Of a stretch of DNA of 64,000 nucleotides, positions 50,902-61,399 are shown in pieces; position 1 is the first letter of the stretch; each line of letters opens with the position of its first letter. Source of the DNA: Monocercomonoides exilis (taxonomy: Eukaryota > Preaxostyla > Oxymonadida > Polymastigidae); contig LSRY02000020.1 of NCBI GenBank assembly GCA_001643675.2, forward strand, positions 1,419,501 to 1,483,500. The letters run 5' to 3'. Below the pieces are notes generated by a model. That model was not told where the DNA came from, made no database searches, and saw only the letters and a list, made by a program, of their open reading frames with translations. A program made the translations under genes and the position numbers.

Positions 50902-52491
50902 ATGATGGATGGAGAAAATTTGATTATACCTAAAGATAAAGTATTCTCGTAATATATGATATTTTTATGTTAATAATGTGTATTAAAGTACAATTTGGTT
51001 TACTTTGTCTTCCTTCTCTTAGGAATGGCAATGTTATGTTCATGGAATAGCATTGTTAGCGCTGTTTGTCCACTTACCAAAAACATAATAATGTTCGAGT
51101 TTAGTATAAGAGTTAAACGCTGTTTTTTTTTCAATATTAGGCTGATTATTTTTTAAAACGTCTTCCTGCAAGCGCAAATATGTCTCTTTATACAGTGGCA
51201 TACAATGTTGGATGTGTACCTGTTATGTTTTTAGCAACAGCACTTAGCGCTCGCCTCAATTATTTCTTGGTTATTTGTATCCCAATAATTATAAATGCAA
51301 TCATGATGGGAGTTCTCCCAATTATCGGAACTTTCCTTTCTGGCACTGCAGCTGCTCAATGGCTTATATTTGTCATATGCATAATTTGTGGTGGTTGCAC
51401 TGGACTAATTAATGCAGGAGGGTTTGGACTTGGAAGTGTTTTTTCATCACATCATACTCAAGGAATAATGCTGGGTCAAGGAATCGTGGGATTGATCAGT
51501 ATTGTTCCACTTATTCTCCATGTTTCGATTCCTGGCGATAATACCGATACAGTTGGAATGATATTCTTTTGCTTTGCAGCAGTTATAAATGTTCTGGCTT
51601 TGATAGCAACACTTTTACTGAAGGTTATTCCATATTCAAAGTGGGTTATTCAAAAATCAAGTAATTCTACGAAAAAATTAAATGAAAATCAGCCATTAAT
51701 TCTCGAAGAAGCAAATGCTTCTCAAATTGCGAAAGGCTCTATTAATTCTGATGAGAAAGAAGGGTCAAAGTCGGTATTTGAGCAAGTGAAAGCATTTATA
51801 AAGCAAATCATTCCAGTTGCGAAAAAGAAATTTTGGTGGGGTTTTGCAATCTTTGACCTTTTCTTTTGGTCTCTTCTTGCTTTTCCATCGATTTTTCTTG
51901 CCGTTCCATCACAAAAAGGGCAATTCGAGGGACCTTTTTTGCAGTCATTGTGGAGAGTTTGAAATTTCGTTTATTCGAAAAGTAAAACCTATTTTGGAAA
52001 TATTTTGCAATTTTTTAGTATCTGAAGTTGAATATACATACATTCTGGGATTTTGCCATTCGGTTTTTTACAAACCTCCGTCCGCTATATAAATCCTGCA
52101 AAGTGATGAACATTATATCTGCTGCAAGATCCGTTTGTTAATTTTGAATTTTTTGATTTTAATGAAATAATATTCCATTCGTAAATTTGAATCTCTACAT
52201 GATCGTTTGTTATTTGTAATCTAAATAACATAGATTATTGTGCTTTTCCTTTTTTTGTGTGTATTTGTTCCAGCTTTTCAGCAAACATGGCTTGTTGTCA
52301 TCGTTATCTCATGCTTCTCTATAACTAATGGTTATCATAGTACTGTTATCATGTCGCAAGCAGGTTCTGATCTTACTGATGATACAGAAAAAGCAATATG
52401 TGGAACATTTATGTCACTGTGTTTTAACATTGGCTTTTTCATTGGTTGTCTGGCTTCAATGTTAGTAAGTTATTTAATTGATAAGAGATAA
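50902..52491 (+). CDS. Equilibrative nucleoside transporter (ENT/SLC29 family), 423 aa
   Basis: Exons are 50902-50940, 50989-51063, 51141-51956, 52019-52102 and 52234-52491; phases agree. The first membrane segment reads YNLVYFVFLLLGMAMLCSW, like the family's G-x-G-x-L-x-P-W-N signature region. The family core INAGGFGLGSVF followed by GIMLGQGIVGLIS is clear, and the end carries ITNGYHSTVIMSQ and the last helix GFFIGCLASMLV. About eleven hydrophobic segments are expected, with a polar cytoplasmic loop around residues 215-255 (51640-51800). The protein moves nucleosides or nucleobases down their gradient across a membrane, a common salvage route in protists. Length is within the usual 400-480. 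ATG 50902 is directly followed by a second in-frame ATG, and either could start translation. Confidence 0.9.
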
Positions 52492-52715
52492 TAAGAAAAT
52501 TGTATTTTCCACTTCAATTTTTGCTTTGAAATTTTGAGAAACATGTGTTTCAAAAAAGAAATTATTGCCCATAAACACTAATATCATATATTTTTCCAAA
52601 GATTAAAATGTGACATTGATGAACCAAGATTGTTTTTTTTTAAAAAAAAACTTTTTTTGAAAATTTTGCCATTTATGATTTTTTCGTCTTTGCAATGAAA
52701 ACTTTCTATCAATAC

Positions 52716-52756
<41 letters not shown>

Positions 52757-53621
52757 AAGTGCGAATCATAATAAAGTGCATTAAACATTTGGCTGCTCTT
52801 ATTTTTCATCACTCCATTGTTTATTTAGATCCAATTCATAACAATATGGAAGCAAAATGTTAATGGGTCATAATTTTTGATATCATATGGGTGATTATTT
52901 TAGAAAGCATATTATTTGTTTCAAAATATTCGATTCGAAAATAACCCTTGAATATCAACAAAAGAACACCAATAAATGAAAAAACTCATTGAAGAAATCG
53001 TCATTTTTATTTGAGCAAAAACATTTATTTGGGTGATTTTTTTTGATATCATAAAAAAAGATCAAAAATCGAAAAAATAAAATATATTGTGGTATTTTTT
53101 GATCAAGAAGTTAAAAATGATTTTTTGCAAGTATTTAACTTTAATTTCTGTAATATATATTTGTTTTATTTATAAGACCAAAAAAACATACCTATTTAAC
53201 ATTTTTTACGAAAAACGATTTTTGATCAAGTTTAATAAAAATTAACAAAAAATAAATAAGTTAAACCAACAAAACTCATCAAAAAGACAAAAAAATATTC
53301 TTAACCTGTTAAACAAAGCTAATAAAAGGAAAAAATATTTAAAGAACTTAAAAAAATGCAACAAATTTGTGAATTTTTATTTTTCTGTGGAAAAAGAAAT
53401 GTGCTTTTCATCAATCTAGCTGAAATCTCTTCAAAAAATTTCTATATCTGCTGATCTGCTCAACAGATTCTGCAAACGAAGATTGTATTATTCAGGAAAC
53501 TACAGTTAATAAAAATAATTGACTCTGTCCTTCACTTCTCTTTTTATTCTTTATTTAAAAATACAGGTTTTATTTTTTTCTCGATTCACTACATGGTTTC
53601 CTATCATTTCAACTCGACATT
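52492..53621. other. AT-rich gap, no gene seen
   Basis: A/T-rich sequence with long homopolymer runs. Open frames here are Phe- or Lys-only translations of these runs. Confidence 0.65.
52718..52755. repeat. A38 homopolymer
   Basis: 38 consecutive A residues. No retrotransposed gene is seen upstream of it, so it may be plain slippage. Its length in the assembly should not be trusted. Confidence 0.85.
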
Positions 53622-54941
53622 TTAAAATTCTCCCTTCGTTAACTTCGTGCTTTTCCTAAGTTCCTGCTCTTGTTGCTTTGTGAAGAAATCAACATTGAAT
53701 TCGCCTGAGCCATCATTCGTTTTTTGTTTATGCCATTTCTTTCCCTTTTTCATCATCATCTTCCTCTTTCTCTTGATCATCCTTTTCTTTCGTTTTTGCT
53801 TCCTCCTCATTTCACTCTCTCTCCATCATCGCTCTCATCTCTCCCTATGGCAACGATATCTTTCACTAAACAAGCTACTCGCTTTGATGATCAAAATTGA
53901 TGGCCTTCCGCTCTTCTTCCAAACCTTCTATCTTCTCTTTCTCTTCCTTCGGCTCTCAGCATCAGCAGCAATTAAACACTGGCATGCTTAGTTCTTCCCT
54001 CCCTTGTGGAGTTTGACACGTTCTGAATACTTTTCCCTTTCCCTTCTGATCCCACTGCTCTCTCCCATGCTCGCTCTCAGAGTCGTTTAGCAGCGCTTCA
54101 TCGAAGCTTCCTGGATCGTTCATAATATGTATTTAATTGGCTAGTCTGTGGCGTTATCAATCAGCAAAAATTCAGATTGTGGAATAAGTTGCAGCTTGGG
54201 AAAAGAAGAAGAGGAAGGGAATGAAGGAGAAGGAGCAAATGGTTGAGGAATTGATTATTCCCTCTTTCAAATACGATTCTGAAAAAAGAAAGTTATACTG
54301 AAGATTGAGGAGAGCGTTTGGTAGCACAGAAATAACTGCTCTGCTGTGCTCGCTGGAATATGTTGTGACGTGGCTGTTTTGCGCTGCATTCTACTGAGGT
54401 GGAGAAGCTGTGTGCGTTCTTCAGGCAGTGGGTGGAGCATGTAATGGTGGGACCGGTATGGCAATTGAATTGGTACTGAGGCAATCGATGGAATATGCAG
54501 CAAAGGTGAGCACAGGAAAGAACGCAGTCGATACAAAGTGGGCGAATGACCTTGTGTGCGAGGAGAAGACGGACATGAACACCAATCTTCTTCTTCTTTT
54601 TTCATCTCTTTCGTTACACTCTCCTTTTCTTCATCCTCATCATCATCATCCTCCTCCGTATTTTCTCCTGTTCTTCTTTTTCCCAACAGGTGCATACAGA
54701 TTAAGCAAAGCACAAGCAGTCATTATTTTCGCTATGTCAGTCGTTGTTGGTGAAGCCGGTAATCCTGCAAGATTCGACCCAACACCTCAGCTCAGCAAAC
54801 AACGCAGCAGCTCTTCCATCGTAACTGTTGGTTCATTGTTCGCTTCATTATCCTTCTCGTTTCTCTTCTCCTTCTTCTTCTTCATCCAGCCCTCTTCCTT
54901 CAGCAAGCGCCTCTATGATTTCCGACGCTGTTGTTCCGCAC

Positions 54942-55741
54942 AATTGCCTGTGGCGAGAACATCAGCTCGACAAGCTCGTTAAACAGCGCCTTGTCGAGTG
55001 AATTGGCAAACAGCTTGAACGACTTGGTGGTCAGCGAGAGAAGAATAGAAGAGGCCTTGTCGATGTATTCAGTGCATGGTGAGTACAGCAAGCGGAGGAT
55101 GAGCTGGAGAATGCCTTTGCGCAGGAACACAGAGTGGAACACAGCACCGTTGGTGATGAACTTGTTGGTTACACGAAGAGAAGAAGAGACAAGGGGGTAC
55201 CAGTGGAAACTGGATGTGAATATATTTGTGTATTTGTGAATAATGAAACGAACGAGCGAAAAAGTGGGTGTAAAAAGGAAGAAAGAAAAAGAATTCGAAA
55301 AGAAAGAAAGAAAATTTTGTGAAATGAAATTTCAATTTATAGTTTCTGGCAAACCTCATGAAACTGATCAATTGCTTTGCAACAGCGTCATTCAGCCAAT
55401 AACCTTTATTCACTTAGCAAGACAATTGAAAAATCATAGATATTATTCCACAATCATAACTATTCATCATTTGAGAGTGAACAAAAAATTGTGATTAAGA
55501 TAAATATATGAAAAGCAAAGTCCAGATTAACAAATATAAATGAATCAATTAATCAAATATATTTTATTTTATAGAAAAATTCAAAATTTCCATACAATTC
55601 TGGTTCGCTATGTGGGTCATTGCGTTTAGTCCCCTCAGCCTGTGGATGTCGTCGAAGCCGCAGACCATTAACTGTTCAATAGAAAACGCACAGCGCAGCG
55701 AAGGTGGAACATCCATCGACAGAAAAGCGCTGCAAACGACA
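54942..55741 (-). CDS. Internal three-exon chain of an ARM/HEAT-like protein
   Basis: Exons 55741-55596, 55403-55355 and 55209-54942 join in phase through introns of 192 and 145 nt with donors GTATGG and GTTTGC. The reading is VVCSAFLSMDVPPSLRCAF, then CGFDDIHRLRGLNAMTHIA, then YWLNDAVAKQLISFM and HSVFLRKGILQLILRLLY, then SILLSLTTKSFKLFANSLDK. Repeated amphipathic helices with Leu-rich faces suggest armadillo or HEAT repeats. The chain continues on both sides but was not resolved. Right after it (toward 54930) the frame shifts twice within 30 nt unless a 29-nt intron is assumed. A scaffold role is likely for such folds, but no specific function can be named. Confidence 0.5.
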
Positions 55742-58700
55742 CTGGCACATAGATTAATCACATTCTATTGCTTCACTTTGAACGAACGCCCTAAGCTGTG
55801 CTTGATGGATGGCAGGTTGGCTGGGAAAAGAGAAAAGGAAGAAGAAGAAGAAGAAGAAGAAGGTAGTGGTGATGATGGTGATGAAATGGGAAAAGAAGAA
55901 GAAGTGAATGAAGATGATTTGTTAGTAGATGCAAACGTTGAGAAAGTGATCGCGTTTCGATAAGTTGCTGCTGAATACTTCTTGGATTTTTGATTTCTAG
56001 CTGAAAAGCTGAGAAAAGCGTGGTTTCAATCGACACGGGCTTATTCTTCCTCTGATCCCATTCTATTTTTTCTTTTGAGCCCCTTTCTTTATGAGTCTTT
56101 ATAATATCTCTGCCAAATCCATCTTCTTTCCCTTCTCCTCTTTCTCCTCCTTCTCCCCACCCACCAAAATCCCCTAGCCAGCCACATACGCTCCATAGTT
56201 CAGAAAGATGCTCTGTGGCTCAAACACATCCCTCGTCGCTGACACGCTGCTGCTTGCAAACACACCTGCATTACCCAATCTGCTCTTCCCGAGAATCGCA
56301 CGAGGGATCGGCACAGTCACAAGCGGAGGCAGCGAGAAGGATGAAATAGAAGAAGAAAGAGAGGAAGAAGACATGTTTGATAAAGAGGCAGCGCTTGTGC
56401 AAGATTTGTAGAGGGAATTCTGTGTGAGAGAAGAGGGGTCTGTGGAAGGAGATGAAGGCTTGAAGAGATACAGCGGAGTTCCAACAAGACAGAAGAGGCA
56501 GACAATTGTGTGTGGCAAGCGGAAAAAAAAGGAGCAGCAAATTTCTCAGAGGCTGTGACGTTTTGAGTGAACAGTGGGAAGATGAGAGTGTGCTGCCGAA
56601 CGAGTAAAATGTCTGCTGATGTTCATCCATCATCGCTTCCTTCTTCTCTTCCCCAATCCCTCCTCTTCCTTTCTGTTGCGATCTGCGCAAGTCTTGTTTC
56701 GAAAGCGTCAATTTGCGATGTGCAAAACTCGTCTTTCTTATTTGTCTTCATCTTTGCTTCGGTTCTTCACGTGATTCCCTTTCCTCTGCTCTTCGCTCAA
56801 CTTGCTTTTGAATATCTCTTTTTTTGTCTCTTCCATTTGAACATGCAGTGCTTTCTCTTCGCTTCTTGGAGGTGTCATAAAGCGAGCTGATGAACGCAAT
56901 GTGCCTTGAAGCTCCTTCCCTCTTCCACCGCCATTTCTCATTCGATGCCCATTTGCTTCATTCACCCTGTTCAGCACAGCCGGAGCGCGGAAGCCGTACG
57001 AAGTGCTGAAGCAGAGCGGAATGCGCCTCTGGGGAAGAGGAAAACAGTTCAAATGCACATTCAGCGAAGCTGCAGAATGCATTGATAGCGATGATGTTGT
57101 TGAAGATAGCCTAACCAAATGAGATAATTTTTGTATGGATTATTCAGTTATTGATTGAAAATCTTGCTCACATTCGAATGTTGCGGATCTGATCCAATGT
57201 TAAGAGAGAGGACACGTCAAAGAAGAAGAAGAATGTGATGAAGAAGTGGGAAAAGAAGAAGAAGAGGAAGAGGACAAAGAGGAAGAGAATAAAGCATTCT
57301 CAAGAGACAGTTCAGGAAATGCATCAGAAAGAAAGGATGGTTGTGCTTCTCTTTTCAAATCGCGTTGCGTTCTTGCATGCCTTCTCTCTCTGCCTGCACA
57401 GCTGTCTGAATGCATTCCATTCCTCTTGCAAAAACTGCCTTTGCTGGTGTCTGCACAACTGTCTGTCTCTTTGAAAATATATTTTGGCTGTCCTGCTCCT
57501 TTCTGATCTTTCTCCTAATCGCAGCAACGGTTGGCCAGATGACAACAGGATGCAAATGTTTTTAATTGCTCCATTAACTTTTTCTTCCACTGCTCAATGA
57601 CGTGAAAACTGCTGTATCATCAGAAGAATGAGAAGAATAACAAGTCAACGAAGAAGAAGATGAAATATCCGATTAATTGTGATGTGCACAATAAAAATGT
57701 GTTGTATCAGAGGAAATGGAAGATAACATTAATAATTCCTCTTCGCTTTCACCTTCTCTCTCCTTCCTCTTTCTCTCCCCCTTCTTCATCTTATCTCCAT
57801 CTTGATTTCCATCACTTCCCTTCTCTCTGTACGCACGCCTACTCCAAAACCCCTCTTCCATCAGCGCTTCTGTCTCTTCGCTCTGTACAACCCACTCCTC
57901 ACACAGCTACCTGCTTTCCACATGATACTTCGGTGAGGCCTCTGCTTCCACTTCGTTCAAAAATTTCATTCAAACAGACAATACAATACGATTACATTTG
58001 TACTCCGCTCCTCCTCTTCTGCAATTGCTCCATTTCCAGTGCTCTTCCGTTCTTTGATGTTACAACATCTCTTCTTCTCGTTCTTCTTTGGAATCTTCAT
58101 TTCAATCAGTCATTCTATTGCCTCATTTTCATCTCTCTTCCATCTTCTTTATCATCATCTCCACAATATGCTCTTTTCAGTAGTGGAAGCGCAATCGACA
58201 GAATTCCCCTGAACTTCATCAGCATCTCATAGAGCGAGTTGACACACGTCACCGCCACGAAATACGCTGCCAGCGCTAACAAAACACATGGCAGCACAAC
58301 ATTCGGTAACTACATCACATTCACAAAAAAATAGAGCAGACAATATTATGTACTTCACAGCCTCCAGATGCTCTGCTGCCACATGCGCTCAAAAGATCGT
58401 GGTGCAATGTAATTGACCAGATGCTGCAGGGTGCAGCGCCTCTCCACACACGCGCCCCATCAGCACCACTGCAACAAACGAAGATATCATTATTCCTGCT
58501 GGCGCATTCAGTTGCATCGACAGCGGCTGGAACACATGCTTCACAACCAGACACGAGTACACACTCCGCGGCTCAGTCCCGCATGCCTGCAGCCCAACAT
58601 CAGTCGGTATATCTTCCTGTGGTAGTGCCTTTAGCTGTGCTGTGTCGTCTGTCCCAATGACTATCCCTGTAGAAAACACAAACGAAGAAGTCGAAGAAGA

Positions 58701-58979
58701 GGCAGAAGTGTGCGCAAATGTTTCTATTCGTCGGGCTTCGATAATGACTAAAAAAAAGAAGATGCATAATTTCACAATAAAATCAAAAGAAAATACTAAA
58801 AAAATTATTGAAAATATATTAATTCATGCCTTTGAATTCTTCAGATCCGACGTTTTGAATTGAAACAAATTAATCATCATCGATTCAATTTTCTTTCTTC
58901 GCTTCCTCTTTCTATTCGGTTGAGTCACAATCATTAAATCCCAAGACAACCTCCCTGATCAACTTCCTTCCTTCATTCT

Positions 58980-59020
58980 CCCCCCCCCCCCCCTCCTCCT
59001 CCTCCTCTCTCTCTCTCTCA
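58980..59020. repeat. C14 run followed by TCC and TC repeats
   Basis: Fourteen C residues, then several TCC units and a TC dinucleotide run. It lies within the unresolved minus-strand region and is unlikely to be coding. Confidence 0.85.
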
Positions 59021-60060
59021 TTCACACTTCTCACTCTTCCCAATGAGCTGCAACAAATATCTGCTTGTGAATACATTCACAAAATGAAAAGAAAGCAGCT
59101 GCTTCGAGGCAAGCTGTCACAATACAAAGTGGAAGAACATGCAATCAATGAGGGGAAAAATGTGAGAAGGAAGAGAGAAGGAAGGATGAATGAGGAGCGA
59201 TGACAGAAGAGAAACATGCTGAACGTGCTCTGATTCCATGCAGCAGCCTCAAATGTAAAGAATGGAGGCATCTCATTCGCCAGGCAGTGCAGCTCGAAAC
59301 TGCAATTGAAGAGATGGGCAAACAACAGAGAAGATGCAGATATCCGGAAAGAAGAAGAGGAGGAGGAATTGCAGCAGAAGATGTGCTTGATAGCCATATG
59401 TGTGCTACACAAACAGAAACACCAAATTGTCAATGCAAAGTTTGCTGTTTGCAACAATTACAAGTTCTTTCAGCAGTAAAATCCAGTTGCAGTTGGGCAG
59501 AATGTTGTTCGACTGCCAACAAATATTTGATAATTGGATGTCTCGTCGTTGGCTGTTCTACACTCTTTTGAAGCAAAAGCGGAATCAGAAATAGAATTTC
59601 GCAGCCTTCCACGTCTGCCTGGCACAGTCCGAGAAACAGGAAAACCTTATTAATATAATTGACATCTTGAAATTCTCCTTTTTCCAATGAATTGTTGCCT
59701 TTTTGTAATAAATATCCTTCCCTTGATATTGCAAGCCACTTTTTTTTTTGCCAAAAAACTGCTCCCACTGCCTTATATTCCAAATTCTATAAAACTTTGT
59801 GCAGATTTTGTCCTTCACAGAATTCTATCCTTATATCGACATTCAATAAAACATCATTTGAATTTGTTTTAATCTCATGCACCAAATAAAAATCAGGAAT
59901 CTTACATAACTTCATTTGTTCCCCAATGGCTATATAATAATATGTTCTATTCTCATCGCAATGCTCTCCAACGTGAAGATTTGCTATTTGACAGACAAGA
60001 AAAGTTCCTTTTCTTTGAAAAGGAAGCAAACAGAGCAGTTTTCCAATATAATGAAAAAAT

Positions 60061-61191
60061 TGTAATATTACAATAAAAACTAAATTATAAAAAGTATTAG
60101 CAAACTGGTAAAAAGTTGGAAAAGTTAGTGGTTTTAAAAAAATGAAAGAAACAAAACTCCAGCTTTAATCAGAACCATATCTTTTTGAATTTTTGAATAT
60201 TTATTAAAAAAAAACAAGTATCAGAAAAATTTTGATTTTTGTTTAATAGTTATGTATGTGATAAGAGTTAGAAAAATGTTTTTCTGAATTTTAAAAACTT
60301 GTATTCATGGAAAAACTTCTGTTTTCCGCTTCAAACAATGAAGATGACAGAAGGATCAGAATCTCGATGCCACTTTTTTTGTTCAAAATGGTTTATTTCA
60401 TCGATTTAACTTCATATATTACTAAAAACTGCTTTTTGAAATCTGCAATTTTCGCCCTTTAGCGCGTAATTTTTTGATCTTTTTGCCCTCGAAAAATTAA
60501 AATATAGGGTCGGATCCTTTTTTTCATTCAAAAATGTTGATGTGTATGAGTCATATTTTTCATTTTTCATGCATTTCTGAATGATTAGATGAGTGATCGT
60601 TACAAAAATGTGTTTATTTTATGTTATTGAGTTTTTCTGAAAATCGTAGAAAAATGAGTGAAATGAAAAAAATACGTCAAAAAATAACAATCATCCACCA
60701 ATCAAAATGACATAAAAAACAAAAAGTACTTCATGATATTAATCATTTAAAAATTGAAAACAGTTAGAAATTTTCTAATCAAATTCAATAACTTTCAAAA
60801 AAACACAATTCTGTCACATAATCATAAAACAATCACCAAATATCAACTAAATATCAACAATTTTGAACAATGAAAAATATAAGAAGAAATAGCACTATTT
60901 CAACAAATTCATGGTATCAAAGACAATTCCAAACAAAAAGAATACTTATATAAAAAGTTCAAAAACTAACTTGTCTATTTTCCCTCTGTTTTCCATCCAC
61001 TCACCCCTTTCTGATATTTCTCTCTCTTTGACTCAAAAAGATCAAATCCAACAAAGAAAAAAGACAGACACAATGATAAAACAACATTTCACACTCTCAA
61101 CAACTCTCCCTTCCAAAAATCTCACTCAAAGATCAATGAATTCCTTCACAACTCTATCTATTAATGAATCTCGATATATACATGTATAAGC
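60061..61191. other. AT-rich gap, no gene seen
   Basis: A/T-rich DNA with an A-rich second half. The open frame at 60911-61189 is Ser/Thr/Lys-rich, without recognisable domain or coding bias, and is not called. Confidence 0.6.
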
Positions 61192-61240
61192 GGGACAATA
61201 ACCAAGAAATAAATAGGGACATATCAGGGACAATAACCAA
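61192..61240 (+). repeat. Two direct copies of GGGACAATAACCAA
   Basis: Copies at 61192-61205 and 61227-61240. A related GGGGACACCAAAAGAAC lies at 61406-61422, on the other side of the folded sequence, so three similar motifs bracket it. They may be subterminal repeats of a mobile element. Confidence 0.7.
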
Positions 61241-61262
61241 AAGAAAACAATCGGATTCTAAC

Positions 61263-61390
61263 TGTTGTGCACCTGGGAGGCTGTTCGTCGTATCCAGGTC
61301 CGGATATTGCAGCCCGAAGGCTGCAATATCTAATACGAACAGTCACGTCCAGCACCCTTCCGATAAAGTGCCAGCTAAGCATGCACAACA
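61263..61390. ncRNA. Compact folded sequence, possible structured RNA
   Basis: A 9-bp outer stem TGTTGTGCA (61263-61271) / TGCACAACA (61382-61390) encloses a 12-bp hairpin with a CGAA loop (61303-61314 with 61319-61330), a 7-bp stem CTGTTCG (61281-61287) / CGAACAG (61336-61342), and an alternative pseudoknot pair ACCTGG (61271-61276) / CCAGGT (61294-61299). It stands out by GC content from its surroundings. It does not match the tRNA, 5S, hammerhead core or SRP motifs that were checked. It lies 10 nt past the stop of the transposase-like frame, so it may equally be a DNA hairpin at a mobile-element end. Confidence 0.45.
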
Positions 61391-61399
61391 ACTAGTTTC

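Larger units (their letters stand above)
53622..60060 (-). other. Coding-like minus-strand region, one or two multi-exon genes, unresolved
   Basis: Base composition is clearly more gene-like than the flanks. Many short minus-strand frames look like real protein: VCQIANLHVGEHCDENRTYY near 59930, LPPLVTVPIPRAILGKS near 56300, CFSTSYGFRAPAVLNRV near 57000, and a basic tail ending QELRKSTKLTKGEF at 53622. Short introns with GTTTGC and GTATG donors can join some of them (see the three-exon chain at 54942-55741). Elsewhere adjacent frames do not join with credible splice sites. Either many small exons were missed or the gene has decayed. No family was recognised. Confidence 0.45.

Noticed and set aside
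61294-61330. SRP RNA helix-8-like string CAGGTCCGGA in the folded module
   Set aside because: The match to bacterial 4.5S RNA is a short string only. The expected GGAA tetraloop and flanking symmetric loop are absent.
61263-61390. Hammerhead or HDV-like ribozyme
   Set aside because: No CUGANGA...GAAA core is present for hammerhead, and the P3/L3 elements needed for HDV-like ribozymes are missing between the P2 and P1' strands.
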